Origin: Verrucomicrobiota bacterium
GTDB lineage: Bacteria; Verrucomicrobiota; Verrucomicrobiia; Limisphaerales; UBA9464
Reading direction: 5' to 3'
DNA length: 60,990 nucleotides
NCBI GenBank assembly: GCA_017309115.1
Contig: JAFLEF010000046.1
Location: 1 to 60,990 of the forward strand
Within the stretch, counting starts at the first letter, position 1; every line of letters begins with the position of its first letter. Positions 53,194-60,990 of the stretch are shown in pieces. The notes under the pieces are model-generated. The model did not search any database and was not told the DNA's origin. It was given only the letters and a program-made list of their open reading frames with translations. Made by a program: the position numbers and the translations under genes.

Positions 53194-53255
53194 AGCCAAA
53201 ACCCGCGGCGGACCGCGGGCGACCTGGGAGCCGGTGTAGCATGCCGCAGGTCGCC
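53194..53255 (-). promoter_or_regulatory. ilv attenuator: antiterminator hairpin and terminator
   Basis: Right after the leader peptide stop the minus strand has GGCGACCTG, a 20-nt loop and CAGGTCGCC (perfect 9-bp stem, 53218-53255). The 3' arm overlaps by two bases the stem of a second hairpin, CCCGCGG/CCGCGGG (53202-53219), followed by TTTTGGCTTTC. A ribosome stalled at the valine codons would leave the first hairpin free to form; one at the stop codon would cover it and favour the terminator. A weak promoter match (TTGACC, 18 nt, TAGCGT) lies just upstream of the leader start. Confidence 0.75.
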
Positions 53256-53256
53256 G

Positions 53257-53307
53257 TCAGTCCGCGAGGACGACGACGACTACTACGGGATCCAACACCG
53301 GAATCAT
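53257..53307 (-). CDS. ilv leader peptide (attenuator, six consecutive Val codons)
   Basis: A 16-codon frame MIPVLDPVVVVVVLAD with a TGA stop. Eight of 16 codons are Val or Ile and six Val codons (GTA GTA GTC GTC GTC GTC) are consecutive, the pattern of ilv-type leader peptides that sense charged tRNA-Val. It lies about 140 bp upstream of ilvN and directly before two overlapping hairpins. No strong Shine-Dalgarno is visible. Length, composition and position support the role; expression is inferred. Confidence 0.75.
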   Translation of the reverse strand: MIPVLDPVVVVVVLAD

Positions 53308-53370
53308 CGGCGGGAACGCTAAAGGTCCTGGTTTGCGCCGGTCAATGGATTTTGGCCCTGACCCTCACCC

Positions 53371-53395
53371 GGTAGGGCGAGGCTCTGTCGAGCCG
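53371..53395 (+). repeat. Short palindromic repeat (GGTAGGGCGAGGCT family)
   Basis: GGTAGGGCGAGGCTCTGTCG followed by AGCCG. Clearest copy of the family; lies upstream of the ilv leader. Confidence 0.75.
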
Positions 53396-53551
53396 TTCGC
53401 GCTAGGAATGGTGGCGAGTGGCTTTTCCGGGATGCGCCGGCAATGGTGAAACCTCTTTCCCTATCCGAGAAACACGGGGATACCTCCCGCGGAGGCCGCG
53501 GAGTGCGCGGAGGGATGAAAACAATGGGGGCGTTGTCTGAGCCGCACGCGG

Positions 53552-54787
53552 TTACCCCCAGATCAGAATCAGGCCGCCGCCCAGCAGGAGGATCCCGAAT
53601 AGGACAAGAATCTGCCGGCGCAGGGCCGTGGTCCCCAAGACGGCGACCATGCCGCCCTTGAAGATCAGATTGGAAAGGGACGCGAGCAGAATGACCTTGC
53701 CGCCGGTCGTGCCGTCCAATTCCTGGCGGCGGACCAGGGTGGCCGTCGACAGCGTAATGGCATCCATGTCGGTCAGCCCGGACAGAAAGGCCACGCCATA
53801 TAGCCCCCGATCTCCAAAAAATTCGCGTCCGTAGCTGACCGCCAACAACACCACGGCGTACAGCGCGGCAAATCCGAGGGCGACTTTGAGTTCGGTGGGA
53901 TTGGTGGACGCTGGCATTTCGGCGGGTTGTCCCCGGCTGCGCCACCACAGCAAGGCGGATAGTCCAGCGGTCAGAATCAACATCGCGCCCACTGGAGGAA
54001 AGACCTGCCTGAATTGATCCGGGCTGACCATTGCGATCAGAAACAGTACCCGACCGAAGACGACAGTGGACGCGAGCATGATCACCAGCGCGGCGAGGCT
54101 GGTGGCGTGGGTAAGATCTTTCGATCGGCGGGCGTAACTGGCCGTGGTGGCCGTACTGGAAATCAGTCCCCCAAGAATCCCGCCCGCGAGCGCTCCGGCT
54201 TTTCCCCCCAGCCAACTGGCGGCCACGTAGCTGGCGAGTCCGATGCCGGTGATCAACACGACCATCCACCAAATCTGTCGCGGATTGAGCACCCCTCCGG
54301 GACCGAAGCCTCGATCGGGCAGCAAGGGCAGGACCACCAGGGCCACCACCACGAACTGCATGATCGCTCGCATATCACCTTCGCTCAGTCCCCGGGCCAG
54401 GGCGTGCAGCCGGGTACGCAAATGCAGGAGTAACGCTGTGGTCGCTCCCAACACCACCGCGAGCGGGCGTTGATCCAGCGTCGTCAGCACGCCGACCAGG
54501 AACACCACGAGCAACGCCAGTTCGGTGGTGATGCCTGGATCGTAGTTGGGTTGACGGCTTCCCAGAACATTGACCGCCACGAGGAGTCCGGACAGCGAAA
54601 GCAGCCCCAAGCCGATCAACCAGGGCGAATTCCCGACGGTGAGTGTTCCGCAAATGGCTCCCAGCAACGCCGCCAGGGCGAAGGTGCGGATCCCGGCAAA
54701 GGGCGAGGCGTCGCGTTGGCGCTGGAGTCCGACCAACAGGCCGAGCCCGAGGGCGATGGCAAAGTCGATGAAGGTCGGAGATTGCAC
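53552..54787 (-). CDS. MgtC/DUF4010-family membrane protein
   Basis: About 411 residues with twelve or so hydrophobic helices. The N-terminus (IDFAIALGLGLLVGLQRQRD, then AGIRTFALAALLGAICG) is the MgtC/SapB-like domain (about residues 1-135), and the second half, with KAGALAGGILGGLISSTATT then GLYGVAFLSGLTDMDAIT, is DUF4010. Proteins of this type are widespread and sometimes linked to magnesium or other small-ion homeostasis, but the biochemical role is not known. The start is a GTG at 54787 chosen at the fold start; a TTG at 54871 would add 28 residues with no membrane character. Confidence 0.85.
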   Translation of the reverse strand: MQSPTFIDFAIALGLGLLVGLQRQRDASPFAGIRTFALAALLGAICGTLTVGNSPWLIGLGLLSLSGLLVAVNVLGSRQPNYDPGITTELALLVVFLVGVLTTLDQRPLAVVLGATTALLLHLRTRLHALARGLSEGDMRAIMQFVVVALVVLPLLPDRGFGPGGVLNPRQIWWMVVLITGIGLASYVAASWLGGKAGALAGGILGGLISSTATTASYARRSKDLTHATSLAALVIMLASTVVFGRVLFLIAMVSPDQFRQVFPPVGAMLILTAGLSALLWWRSRGQPAEMPASTNPTELKVALGFAALYAVVLLAVSYGREFFGDRGLYGVAFLSGLTDMDAITLSTATLVRRQELDGTTGGKVILLASLSNLIFKGGMVAVLGTTALRRQILVLFGILLLGGGLILIWG

Positions 54788-54901
54788 GGGACGGAATGAG
54801 CCTGCGCTTAGGAAGCGCTCGGAGCAACTTTCCCGCGAAGCTGGGTTGCCCGGAGCGGCTGGGTTGAACAACCCTCCCGCCCGGCCAGTCTGTTGCGACC
54901 A

Positions 54902-56101
54902 ATGATCACCAGTTCCATGGACATAACTTCGCGGACGCGTTTGGTGTTCGGGAATGGCACTCTGACCCGCCTGGGCGAATTAGCCCGCGAACTCGGAGGC
55001 CAACGGGCGCTGCTGGTGACCGACCGGGGCATCGCAGCCGCGGGTCATGCCGATCGCGCTCGGGAGGTTCTCTCCCATGCGGGCGTGGCCGTCACCGTGT
55101 ATGATGGAGTTCGGGAGAACCCGACGACCGGTGACGTGGCTCGCTGTCTGGCCGTGGCCCGGGAGGCGAAGATCGACCTTCTCATCGGATTGGGCGGCGG
55201 CAGTTCCATGGATACGGCCAAAGGCACCAACTTCCTGCTCACCAACGGCGGCGAAATGAAGGATTACTGGGGCGTGGGTAAGGCGTCCCGGCCGATGCTC
55301 CCGTTGATCGCCGTACCTACCACGGCAGGTACCGGCAGCGAATGTCAGTCCGCCGCGTTGATCGCGGATGAAGTCACCCACCAGAAAATGGCGTGCCTGG
55401 ATCCCAAGGCGGCCGCCCGAATTGCGCTGTTGGATCCGGAACTGACAGTCTCGCAGCCGCCGAGGGTCACGGCCGTAACGGGAACCGATTCCTTGGCGCA
55501 CGCGGTGGAGACGGCGGTCACCACCAAGCGGAACCCGATTTCGGTGATGTACTCGCACGAAGCCTTCAAACGGTTGATTAAGGCCTTTCCGCGGGTTTTG
55601 ACGGAACCGAAAGATCTGGAGGCGCGTGGCGAAATGTTGTTGGGAGCCGCCTTTGCCGGTCTGGCCATTGAGTACTCCATGTTGGGAGCTGCGCACGCCT
55701 GTGCGAATCCGCTGACCGCCCACTTCGAGGTGGTTCATGGCGCGGCGGTGGGACTGATGTTGCCGCACGTGATTCGGTTCAACGCCGCCGGCGATGAACG
55801 GATTCAGCGGGCCTACGCGGAATTGGCCAGCGGACCCGAACTGGCCTGCGTCAGCGAAGGACTGGAACCCGCCGTGGAGGCTTTGGTGGCGCGGTTGGAA
55901 GCGCTGCTGAATCTGGCTGGGATTCCGCGCTCGCTGTCCGAAGCCGGAGCGGATCCCCTGCAGATTTCCGCCTTGGCCGCTGAAGCCGCCCGGCAGTGGA
56001 CGGGCAACTTCAATCCGCGCCCGCTGCAGGTGGAGGATTTCGTCGGACTCTACCACGCCGCTTCGGTGCCTCGGGGAGCGGGGGATGGGTTGGCGGCGTA
56101 G
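54902..56101 (+). CDS. Iron-containing alcohol dehydrogenase
   Basis: About 399 residues of the group III (Fe-ADH) family. The nucleotide-binding region is LIGLGGGSSMDTAKG and the loop PLIAVPTTAGTGSE is family-specific. Metal ligands are the Asp in TGTDSLAHAVE, the His of the same segment, and the His residues in GAAHACANPL and FEVVHGAAVGLMLPHV. Likely substrates are short-chain alcohols, diols or lactaldehyde; specificity is not shown. ATG at 54902 is used (a TTG at 54893 and an ATG at 54917 are alternatives). The last 22 codons lie in a tandemly duplicated DNA segment; a second, untranslated copy of the gene tail follows. Confidence 0.9.
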   Translation: MITSSMDITSRTRLVFGNGTLTRLGELARELGGQRALLVTDRGIAAAGHADRAREVLSHAGVAVTVYDGVRENPTTGDVARCLAVAREAKIDLLIGLGGGSSMDTAKGTNFLLTNGGEMKDYWGVGKASRPMLPLIAVPTTAGTGSECQSAALIADEVTHQKMACLDPKAAARIALLDPELTVSQPPRVTAVTGTDSLAHAVETAVTTKRNPISVMYSHEAFKRLIKAFPRVLTEPKDLEARGEMLLGAAFAGLAIEYSMLGAAHACANPLTAHFEVVHGAAVGLMLPHVIRFNAAGDERIQRAYAELASGPELACVSEGLEPAVEALVARLEALLNLAGIPRSLSEAGADPLQISALAAEAARQWTGNFNPRPLQVEDFVGLYHAASVPRGAGDGLAA

Positions 56102-56213
56102 CCGTAGCCGCCGACGGGAGGAGGCGCCAACTCGATCCTTCCCCTGGCGTCACTGCGAGTTGACGCGTGGAGTTGTACCGGGGAAGTCGGCGCTTCGTTC
56201 CCTCAGCGGCTAC
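56098..56213. repeat. GTAGCCGC-ended palindromic element, copy B
   Basis: About 116 bp; begins GTAGCCGTAGCCGCCGACGG, ends CTCAGCGGCTAC. Opposite orientation to copy A (6471-6578). Shared blocks GGAGGAGGCGCC and GCGCTTCGTTCCCTCAGCGG. Confidence 0.8.
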
Positions 56214-56307
56214 AGACAAAGATTTGGCCCGAAATCCTGGTGAAGGATTTCGTCGGGCTCTACCTGGCCGCTTCGGTGCCTCGGGGAGACGGGGATGGGC
56301 TGGGGGC

Positions 56308-56422
56308 GTAGCCGTAGCCGCCGACGGGAGGAGGCGCCAACTCGATCCTTCCCTGGCGTCACGGCGAGCTGACACGTGGAGTTGTTCCGGGGAAGTCAGC
56401 GCTTCGTTCCCTCAGCGGCTAC
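56308..56422. repeat. GTAGCCGC-ended palindromic element, copy C
   Basis: About 115 bp, near-identical to copy B, as part of the tandem duplication. Confidence 0.8.
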
Positions 56423-56512
56423 AACACAGATTTGGCCCAAAATCATTTTGGGATTTGAGCTTTCGGCAATTCTCCGGAATCTCTCCGGCCGGCGCCTGTC
56501 CGCCACACTCAC

Positions 56513-57235
56513 ATGGCCAAAGTCATCGCTGAAATGCTCGTCGAGTCCGTGAAGATGGAACTTCCGGACGTCAAAACGGTTCGCTTCCAATGGCCCGAGG
56601 GTTACGACCCGGGCGAATTCAAAACCGGTCAGTTCATCACCGTGTACTGGCCGCACAAAACCAAGTACAAACGGGCCTATTCCCTGAGTTCCTGTGCCTT
56701 GGATCGCGGGTTTTACGAGGTGACGGTGAAGCGGGACGGCAAGATGGGCACCAGTGTCGTGGATTGGGTCGAAGCCGGAGACAAGATGTTCGTGATTCCG
56801 CCCACGGGTCGGTTTCTCCCGGTGTTCGATCCGCCGGGCAAGCATCTGATCTGTGTGGCCGGCGGCTCCGGCGTGACGCCCTTCCGTGGATTTGTCCGGG
56901 AAGCCACCGCCAAGAATCTCGATACGCGGATCACCATTCTCTACACGGTTCGCACCACCAAGGACATCATCTTTGCCGAGGAGTTCCGCGAACTGGAGGC
57001 CAAGAATCCCCGGGTGAAGTTCATTGTGACCTGCACCCGACTGACCCCGGAAGATCCGTGGACCGGTCGGCGCGGTCGGATCACTCCCGACTGGGTGAAG
57101 AGCTTTGTGGATGATCCGGCCAACACCGTGTTCTACGCCTGCGGCACCAACGAAATGGTCGAGGCGGTGGAGCACTTGGTGGTTCATGATCTGGGTCTGC
57201 CCAAGGAGCAGATGAAGACCGAGAAGTGGGGTTGA
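56513..57235 (+). CDS. Ferredoxin-NADP reductase-like flavoprotein
   Basis: A 240-residue oxidoreductase of the FNR superfamily. FAD-binding barrel (about residues 1-95) with the RAYSLSS motif (RxYS) and GKMGTSVVDWVEAGD; NAD(P)-binding Rossmann half with CVAGGSGVTPFRGF and the C-terminal YACGTNEMVEAVEHLV. No iron-sulfur domain is attached, so electrons are passed to or from a separate partner. It may be part of a hydroxylase or reductase system, but no partner is encoded next to it. Confidence 0.87.
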   Translation: MAKVIAEMLVESVKMELPDVKTVRFQWPEGYDPGEFKTGQFITVYWPHKTKYKRAYSLSSCALDRGFYEVTVKRDGKMGTSVVDWVEAGDKMFVIPPTGRFLPVFDPPGKHLICVAGGSGVTPFRGFVREATAKNLDTRITILYTVRTTKDIIFAEEFRELEAKNPRVKFIVTCTRLTPEDPWTGRRGRITPDWVKSFVDDPANTVFYACGTNEMVEAVEHLVVHDLGLPKEQMKTEKWG

Positions 57236-57306
57236 TTCCCCCGTTCAGGGCGCCTGGCCACCTTTGAGCTTTGAGCCGGGCGCTTTGAACTTAGGCTACC
57301 GGCGTC

Positions 57307-60300
57307 ATGGCGCTCCGGTTCCTGCTCGGATGGTTCCTCCTGGTTTCGTCGGCGTGGGCACAACACGCCACGAACGCTCCGGCGTTCTCCGAGGCTGCCG
57401 CGGGGGCCAAGAAGTTTCAGCTGCTGCCCGGCTTCAAGCTGGACGTCTGGGCGGCGGAACCGCAACTCAGCAACAGCGTCGCCTTCGCCTTCGACGGTCG
57501 CGGTCGGGTGTTTCTCGCGCAGTCCGATCGGTGGGCCATCAGTGTCTTCGACATCACGGCCCACACCAACTGGCTCTGGGAGGATATGTCCTTCCGGAAC
57601 GTGGCCGACCGGTCGGCGTTCCTGAAGCGGGAGTTTGCGACGAACCTCGCGCTGCTCACCAAAGACACCGAGGTGATCCGCTTGGTCGAGGATCGCGATG
57701 GCGACGGGAAGGCGGATTTCCACGCCAACGTGGCCGAGGGATTCAACTCCGTGGCCGATGGCACCGCGGCGGGAATCCTGGCCAGCGACGGGCATCTCTT
57801 CTTTGGGAACATTCCCAATCTCTGGCGGTTTCCTCTGCCCGCGACGGCGCCTGCAAAACCACTCAAGCCCCAGCCCGACCAGCTGCTGGCGCATGGATTC
57901 GGAGTGCACATCGGCGTTTCCGGACATGATCTTCACGGCCTGATTCGCGGACCAGACGGTCGAGTTTACCTGAGCTTCGGGGATCGAGGCGTCTGCCTGA
58001 CCAATCGGGAAGGCGTGGTCATCAATCTCCCGGACATGGGCGGTGTGCTTCGCTGCGAACCGGACGGGCGGAATCTGGAAGTCTTCTGTTATGGACTGCG
58101 GAATCCGCAGGAACTGGCCTTCGACGACGAGGGCAATCTCTGGACGGTCGACAACGACACGGCTGGAGCGGATCCGTGCCGGGTTCTGCATTTGGTGAAG
58201 GGAGGCGACTACGGATGGCGCACCAGTTATCAGCACCACGAAGGATTTGGCCCGTGGGTTCAGGAAGGACTCTGGAAAGGGGGCAAGGATGGCATTTTAC
58301 CGCTGGCGGGGATCGTGAGTCAGGGGCCGAGTGGATTGGCCTATTACCCCGGCACGGGAATGGGCGATCGCCTGAAGGGGAAGTTTGTTCACTGCGATTT
58401 CCCCGGCGGCGTCTGGGAGTTCTCGGTGAAACCTCAGGGAGCTTCCTATGCGGTGAGTTCGCAGGATAAACTGCTCTGGAACTGCTGGCCGACGGATGTG
58501 GATTTTGGACCGGATGGCGGACTGTACGTGCTGGATTGGGTCAGCGGCTGGGGTCAGACGCCGCGGGGCCGGATCTATCGGCTGTCTTGGAGCGCCCCGC
58601 TGGACGCCGAGGAGACGCGCGTCGTCCAAGAGGTGAAGCAAGTGTTGGCGGAAGGAATGGGCGCGCGGTCGGAGGCTGAGTTACTGGGGTGGTTGGGCCA
58701 TGCCGACCGACGGGTGCGCTGGGAAGCGCAGTGGGAGTTGGCGCGACGGGGAGCGGTGGCGGTGCCGGGACTGGTGCAGGTGGCCGGAACGGGCACGTCG
58801 GCCCGGGCGCGCATTCAGGCGTTGTGGGGCTTGGAGCAATTGGCTCGGGTCCATGCCTTGGATATTCGTCCGGCGGTGGCGCCGCTGCGCGGTTTGCTGC
58901 AGGACAGCGATCCGGAAGTCCGCGGCCAGGCGGCCCGATTTTTCGGGGACTTGGGCGAAACCGCCGTCGTGGCGTCCGTGGTTGGTTTGCTGGTCGATCC
59001 TTCCGTGAGAACGCGCTTTCTCGCGGGCGAAGCGCTGAGCGGTTTGGTGACGCCCGAAACGGCCGGGCAGTGGGCGGCCCTGATGGACACGCCCGCCTGG
59101 AAGACCTGGAATGAAGCGACGGATCCGTTCCTACGCCACGCGGCGGTCCGCTGGATCGCGCAGCGAAGTCGGATGGCCACGGACCCGAAGGCTCCGCTGC
59201 GTTCGGGCTTAGAGTCCCCCGAGTTCGAGCTGCGTCTGCGCACGCTGTGGGCCGCGCGGGTGTTGCGGGACAACTTCGTCACCAATTTCCTGAGCGACCC
59301 GGATCCGCGGCTGGTCGAGGAGGCGGGTCGGGCCGTACACGATGTTCCGCTCGTGGGGGGCTTCCCGGCGCTGGCGTCGTTTGTCACCAAGATTGACTGC
59401 CCGCCCGGACTGCATTCCCGGGTGATTAACGCCTGTTTCCGGTTGGGCACCCAACAGCACGCCCAGATGCTGGCGAGCTTTGCCGTGCGGGAGGACATTC
59501 CCGACGCGGCCCGACTCCTGGCCGTGCAAGCGCTGGCCCAGTGGGCGGAGCCCCTGCCGCTGGATCGGGTCAATGGCTTGTGGCGACCGCTGGTGACGGC
59601 CGAACAGGAGCGCTCGGAAACAACTGCGACTCCCGCCAATCCAACCGCCAATCCCCTGCTGGAGCGGGCCGCCCAGTCGGTCCGCAACTTCGGTCGGGCC
59701 TCGGAATTGCCCGTTCTGCCCGCGGACCTCGGGCGCTCGGTGTCGTTCGCCGAAGGAATGGCGGTGAAGCGAAATCCGGTGCCGGCGCGGCGGGCCTTCC
59801 TGCGGGTCGCAGGGGATTTGCTGAATCCGTTCAACCTGACCGAAAGCGGCGTGCCGGCCGGAACCCGCGAAGTTCTGGCGTTACAAATCGCAACCGCCCA
59901 GGCGGCCGCTCAGCTGCAGGTCAAGGAGGCCAGTTCGCCACTCTTCGAACGCTTCGCCCGCACCAACAGCGCACCCGAACTCCGGCGCGCCATTCTGCCG
60001 GCGCTGGCCGCACTGCGCGCCGGTCAGCTGCCCGAGGCCGTCAAGCTGGCCTTGAGTGATGCGGATCCCCAGCTGCGGGCTGCGGCCTTACCGTACTTGG
60101 ACCAATTGGACGGCGGGGATTCCGTGACCTTGCTGGCGGCCTTGTTGCCCCGAGTTCCCACCAACGCGGCGTTGAACGTCCCGCTCGCCCAAGCCGCCCT
60201 GGCCGTGCTCGGTCGGACACCCGGCCCAGCGGCGGACTCCGTCCTGTCGGGTCAGCTGGAGTTGTGGGCCTCCGGTCAACTTCCTGCCGAGCTGCGATTG

Positions 60301-60855
60301 GATGTGGCCGCGGCGGCGCGGGTCCGGTCCGCGCAGAATCCCGAGTGGGCGGCGCGCTTGACCCGCGTTCTGGGAGGGCCGGTGGAGTCAGCGTCGGCGT
60401 GGTTTCCCCTGGTGCAGGTGGGAGGGCAGGCGGCCCAGGGACGGGACGTCTTCTGGAACAATCCCACGGTCCAATGCCTGCGCTGTCACAAAGTCGGAAC
60501 CGACGGCGGAATCGTGGGTCCCAACCTCTCGGACATCGGACGTCGCTTCCCGCGCGAGTATCTGCTCGAGAGCATCGTGAATCCCAACGCTCGGTTCAGC
60601 GCCGGCTTTGAGTCGGCGGTCGTCACGTTGAAGAATGGTGAGACGCACGCGGGAACGGTGAAACGGGAGGACGACCGGGAACTGGTGCTGGAAGTGACCG
60701 ACGGCGAAACCGGACAAACCCAGATCCTGACGCTGCCGAAGGCGGAGGTATCCCAGCGGGAACGGGGACTCAGCGCGATGCCGGAAGGGTTGGCCGAACA
60801 GCTGACCTCGTTCGAGCTGCGGGACTTGGTGGAGTACCTCAGCAGTCTCAAATAG
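57307..60855 (+). CDS. PVC-type heme-binding CxxCH protein with dehydrogenase-like propeller and HEAT repeats
   Basis: An 1182-residue secreted protein characteristic of the PVC group. Signal peptide (residues 1-19, ending SAWAQ). Residues about 35-430 form the membrane-bound-dehydrogenase-like beta-propeller (segments VFLAQSDRWAISVFD, YGLRNPQELAFDDEGNLWTV, YVLDWVSGWGQTPRGRIYRL). A long HEAT-repeat region spans about 440-1030. The C-terminal 140 residues are the PVC heme-binding domain, with CLRCHK (about residue 1057) binding a c-type heme and NPNARFSAGFES, then the TVKREDDRELVLEV strand region. Predicted periplasmic sugar or alcohol dehydrogenase or electron carrier; substrate unknown. It stands 71 bp downstream of the flavoprotein gene. 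Confidence 0.93.
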   Translation: MALRFLLGWFLLVSSAWAQHATNAPAFSEAAAGAKKFQLLPGFKLDVWAAEPQLSNSVAFAFDGRGRVFLAQSDRWAISVFDITAHTNWLWEDMSFRNVADRSAFLKREFATNLALLTKDTEVIRLVEDRDGDGKADFHANVAEGFNSVADGTAAGILASDGHLFFGNIPNLWRFPLPATAPAKPLKPQPDQLLAHGFGVHIGVSGHDLHGLIRGPDGRVYLSFGDRGVCLTNREGVVINLPDMGGVLRCEPDGRNLEVFCYGLRNPQELAFDDEGNLWTVDNDTAGADPCRVLHLVKGGDYGWRTSYQHHEGFGPWVQEGLWKGGKDGILPLAGIVSQGPSGLAYYPGTGMGDRLKGKFVHCDFPGGVWEFSVKPQGASYAVSSQDKLLWNCWPTDVDFGPDGGLYVLDWVSGWGQTPRGRIYRLSWSAPLDAEETRVVQEVKQVLAEGMGARSEAELLGWLGHADRRVRWEAQWELARRGAVAVPGLVQVAGTGTSARARIQALWGLEQLARVHALDIRPAVAPLRGLLQDSDPEVRGQAARFFGDLGETAVVASVVGLLVDPSVRTRFLAGEALSGLVTPETAGQWAALMDTPAWKTWNEATDPFLRHAAVRWIAQRSRMATDPKAPLRSGLESPEFELRLRTLWAARVLRDNFVTNFLSDPDPRLVEEAGRAVHDVPLVGGFPALASFVTKIDCPPGLHSRVINACFRLGTQQHAQMLASFAVREDIPDAARLLAVQALAQWAEPLPLDRVNGLWRPLVTAEQERSETTATPANPTANPLLERAAQSVRNFGRASELPVLPADLGRSVSFAEGMAVKRNPVPARRAFLRVAGDLLNPFNLTESGVPAGTREVLALQIATAQAAAQLQVKEASSPLFERFARTNSAPELRRAILPALAALRAGQLPEAVKLALSDADPQLRAAALPYLDQLDGGDSVTLLAALLPRVPTNAALNVPLAQAALAVLGRTPGPAADSVLSGQLELWASGQLPAELRLDVAAAARVRSAQNPEWAARLTRVLGGPVESASAWFPLVQVGGQAAQGRDVFWNNPTVQCLRCHKVGTDGGIVGPNLSDIGRRFPREYLLESIVNPNARFSAGFESAVVTLKNGETHAGTVKREDDRELVLEVTDGETGQTQILTLPKAEVSQRERGLSAMPEGLAEQLTSFELRDLVEYLSSLK

Positions 60856-60862
60856 GTCTCAC

Positions 60863-60990
60863 CTAGAGTTGCCAGGCGAGGTGGAGCTGACGCTGGTTGT
60901 TCACGCACGGGATGTTTCGGGCCTGCTGCCGCGCCCGGGCTAAGGCGGGCAGCAGCAGGGCAGCCAACACCGCGATGATCGCGATGACCA
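60863..60990 (-). pseudogene. Truncated prepilin-like (type II pseudopilin) gene, incomplete at window edge
   Basis: On the minus strand the frame enters from outside the window and reads VIAIIAVLAALLLPALARAR then QQARNIPCVNNQRQLHLAWQL and a TAG. This is the N-terminal helix of the verrucomicrobial prepilin-type cleavage/methylation family (usual continuation L-A-W-x-x-Y-A-D-D and about 200 more residues). The stop falls exactly where the conserved globular part should begin, so it is probably a truncated remnant, though a very short pilin is conceivable. Its 5' end lies beyond 60990. Confidence 0.65.

Larger units (their letters stand above)
56035..56452. repeat. Tandem ~210-bp duplication containing the 3' end of the ADH gene
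   Basis: Copy 1 (56035-56244) starts in the ADH coding sequence at GATTTCGTCGG and includes its stop. Copy 2 (56245-56452) repeats the segment with a spacing of 208-210 bp; its gene-tail portion still reads KDFVGLYLAASVPRGDGDG to a TAG in frame. Each copy includes a GTAGCCGC-ended palindromic element (56098-56213 and 56308-56422) of the type found at 6471-6578. Confidence 0.9.

Noticed and set aside
53117-53551. T-box riboswitch before ilvN
   Set aside because: No T-box core sequence (such as AGGGUGGNACCGCG-like) was seen; leader-peptide attenuation explains the Val run and hairpins.

Overview
The window reads as chromosomal DNA from a verrucomicrobial (PVC-group) bacterium, most likely near Pedosphaera/Limisphaerales. 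The evidence is a protein with a VPDSG-type C-terminal sorting tail plus an exosortase, a PVC-type heme-binding CxxCH dehydrogenase-like protein, a Ser/Thr kinase fused to WD40 repeats, a prepilin-like remnant at the right edge, and many short intergenic repeats. Placement is by family knowledge; no phylogenetic analysis was possible.

0.3-35.5 kb: one long exopolysaccharide/exosortase locus, entirely on the minus strand. Reading from its 5' end it holds an initiating sugar transferase, wbpB-wbpD-wbpE for a diacetamido-glucuronate sugar, a FemAB/GNAT protein, a Wzz/tyrosine-kinase-like chain-length protein with a broken Walker A, a deacetylase-GT4 fusion, a second initiating transferase, an Alg14/Alg13-type split glycosyltransferase, two GT2 enzymes, then an AT-rich cassette (acetyltransferase, SGNH hydrolase, polymerase/ligase-like membrane protein, acyltransferase, IS630 element, beta-helix protein, flippase, GT, methyltransferase). 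It continues with wbpA, a DUF4114 VPDSG-CTERM protein, a UDP-glucuronate 4-epimerase-like enzyme, an outer-membrane barrel, the exosortase and a TPR lipoprotein. Together these can make a nucleotide-sugar precursor, start a repeat unit on undecaprenyl phosphate, extend, flip, polymerise and export it, and process the sorted surface protein. Two well-spaced sigma-54 (-24/-12) promoter candidates, before the sugar-transferase operon and before the VPDSG gene, suggest RpoN co-control.

36-61 kb: mostly ordinary housekeeping and metabolism: lnt plus a coupled small membrane protein, an MFS transporter, leuB, a small membrane protein coupled to miaB, a DASS transporter, the WD40 kinase, nrdJ (class II ribonucleotide reductase) behind two NrdR-like boxes 32 bp apart, ilvC, ilvN, a DUF4010 protein, an iron-type alcohol dehydrogenase, a ferredoxin-NADP reductase-like flavoprotein, and the heme-binding protein. 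The ilvN-ilvC operon is preceded by a probable ribosome-mediated attenuator: a 16-codon leader peptide with six consecutive valine codons, an antiterminator hairpin and a terminator.

The intergenic DNA is unusually structured. Several families of 7-bp tandem repeats (TTGAGAG, CTGAGAG, CTGTGGA, GGTAAGS), at least three kinds of foldback/palindromic elements present in multiple copies, and a roughly 240-bp tandem repeat lie between genes, chiefly in the polysaccharide locus. In two cases the heptamer array supplies the last codons and stop codon of a gene.
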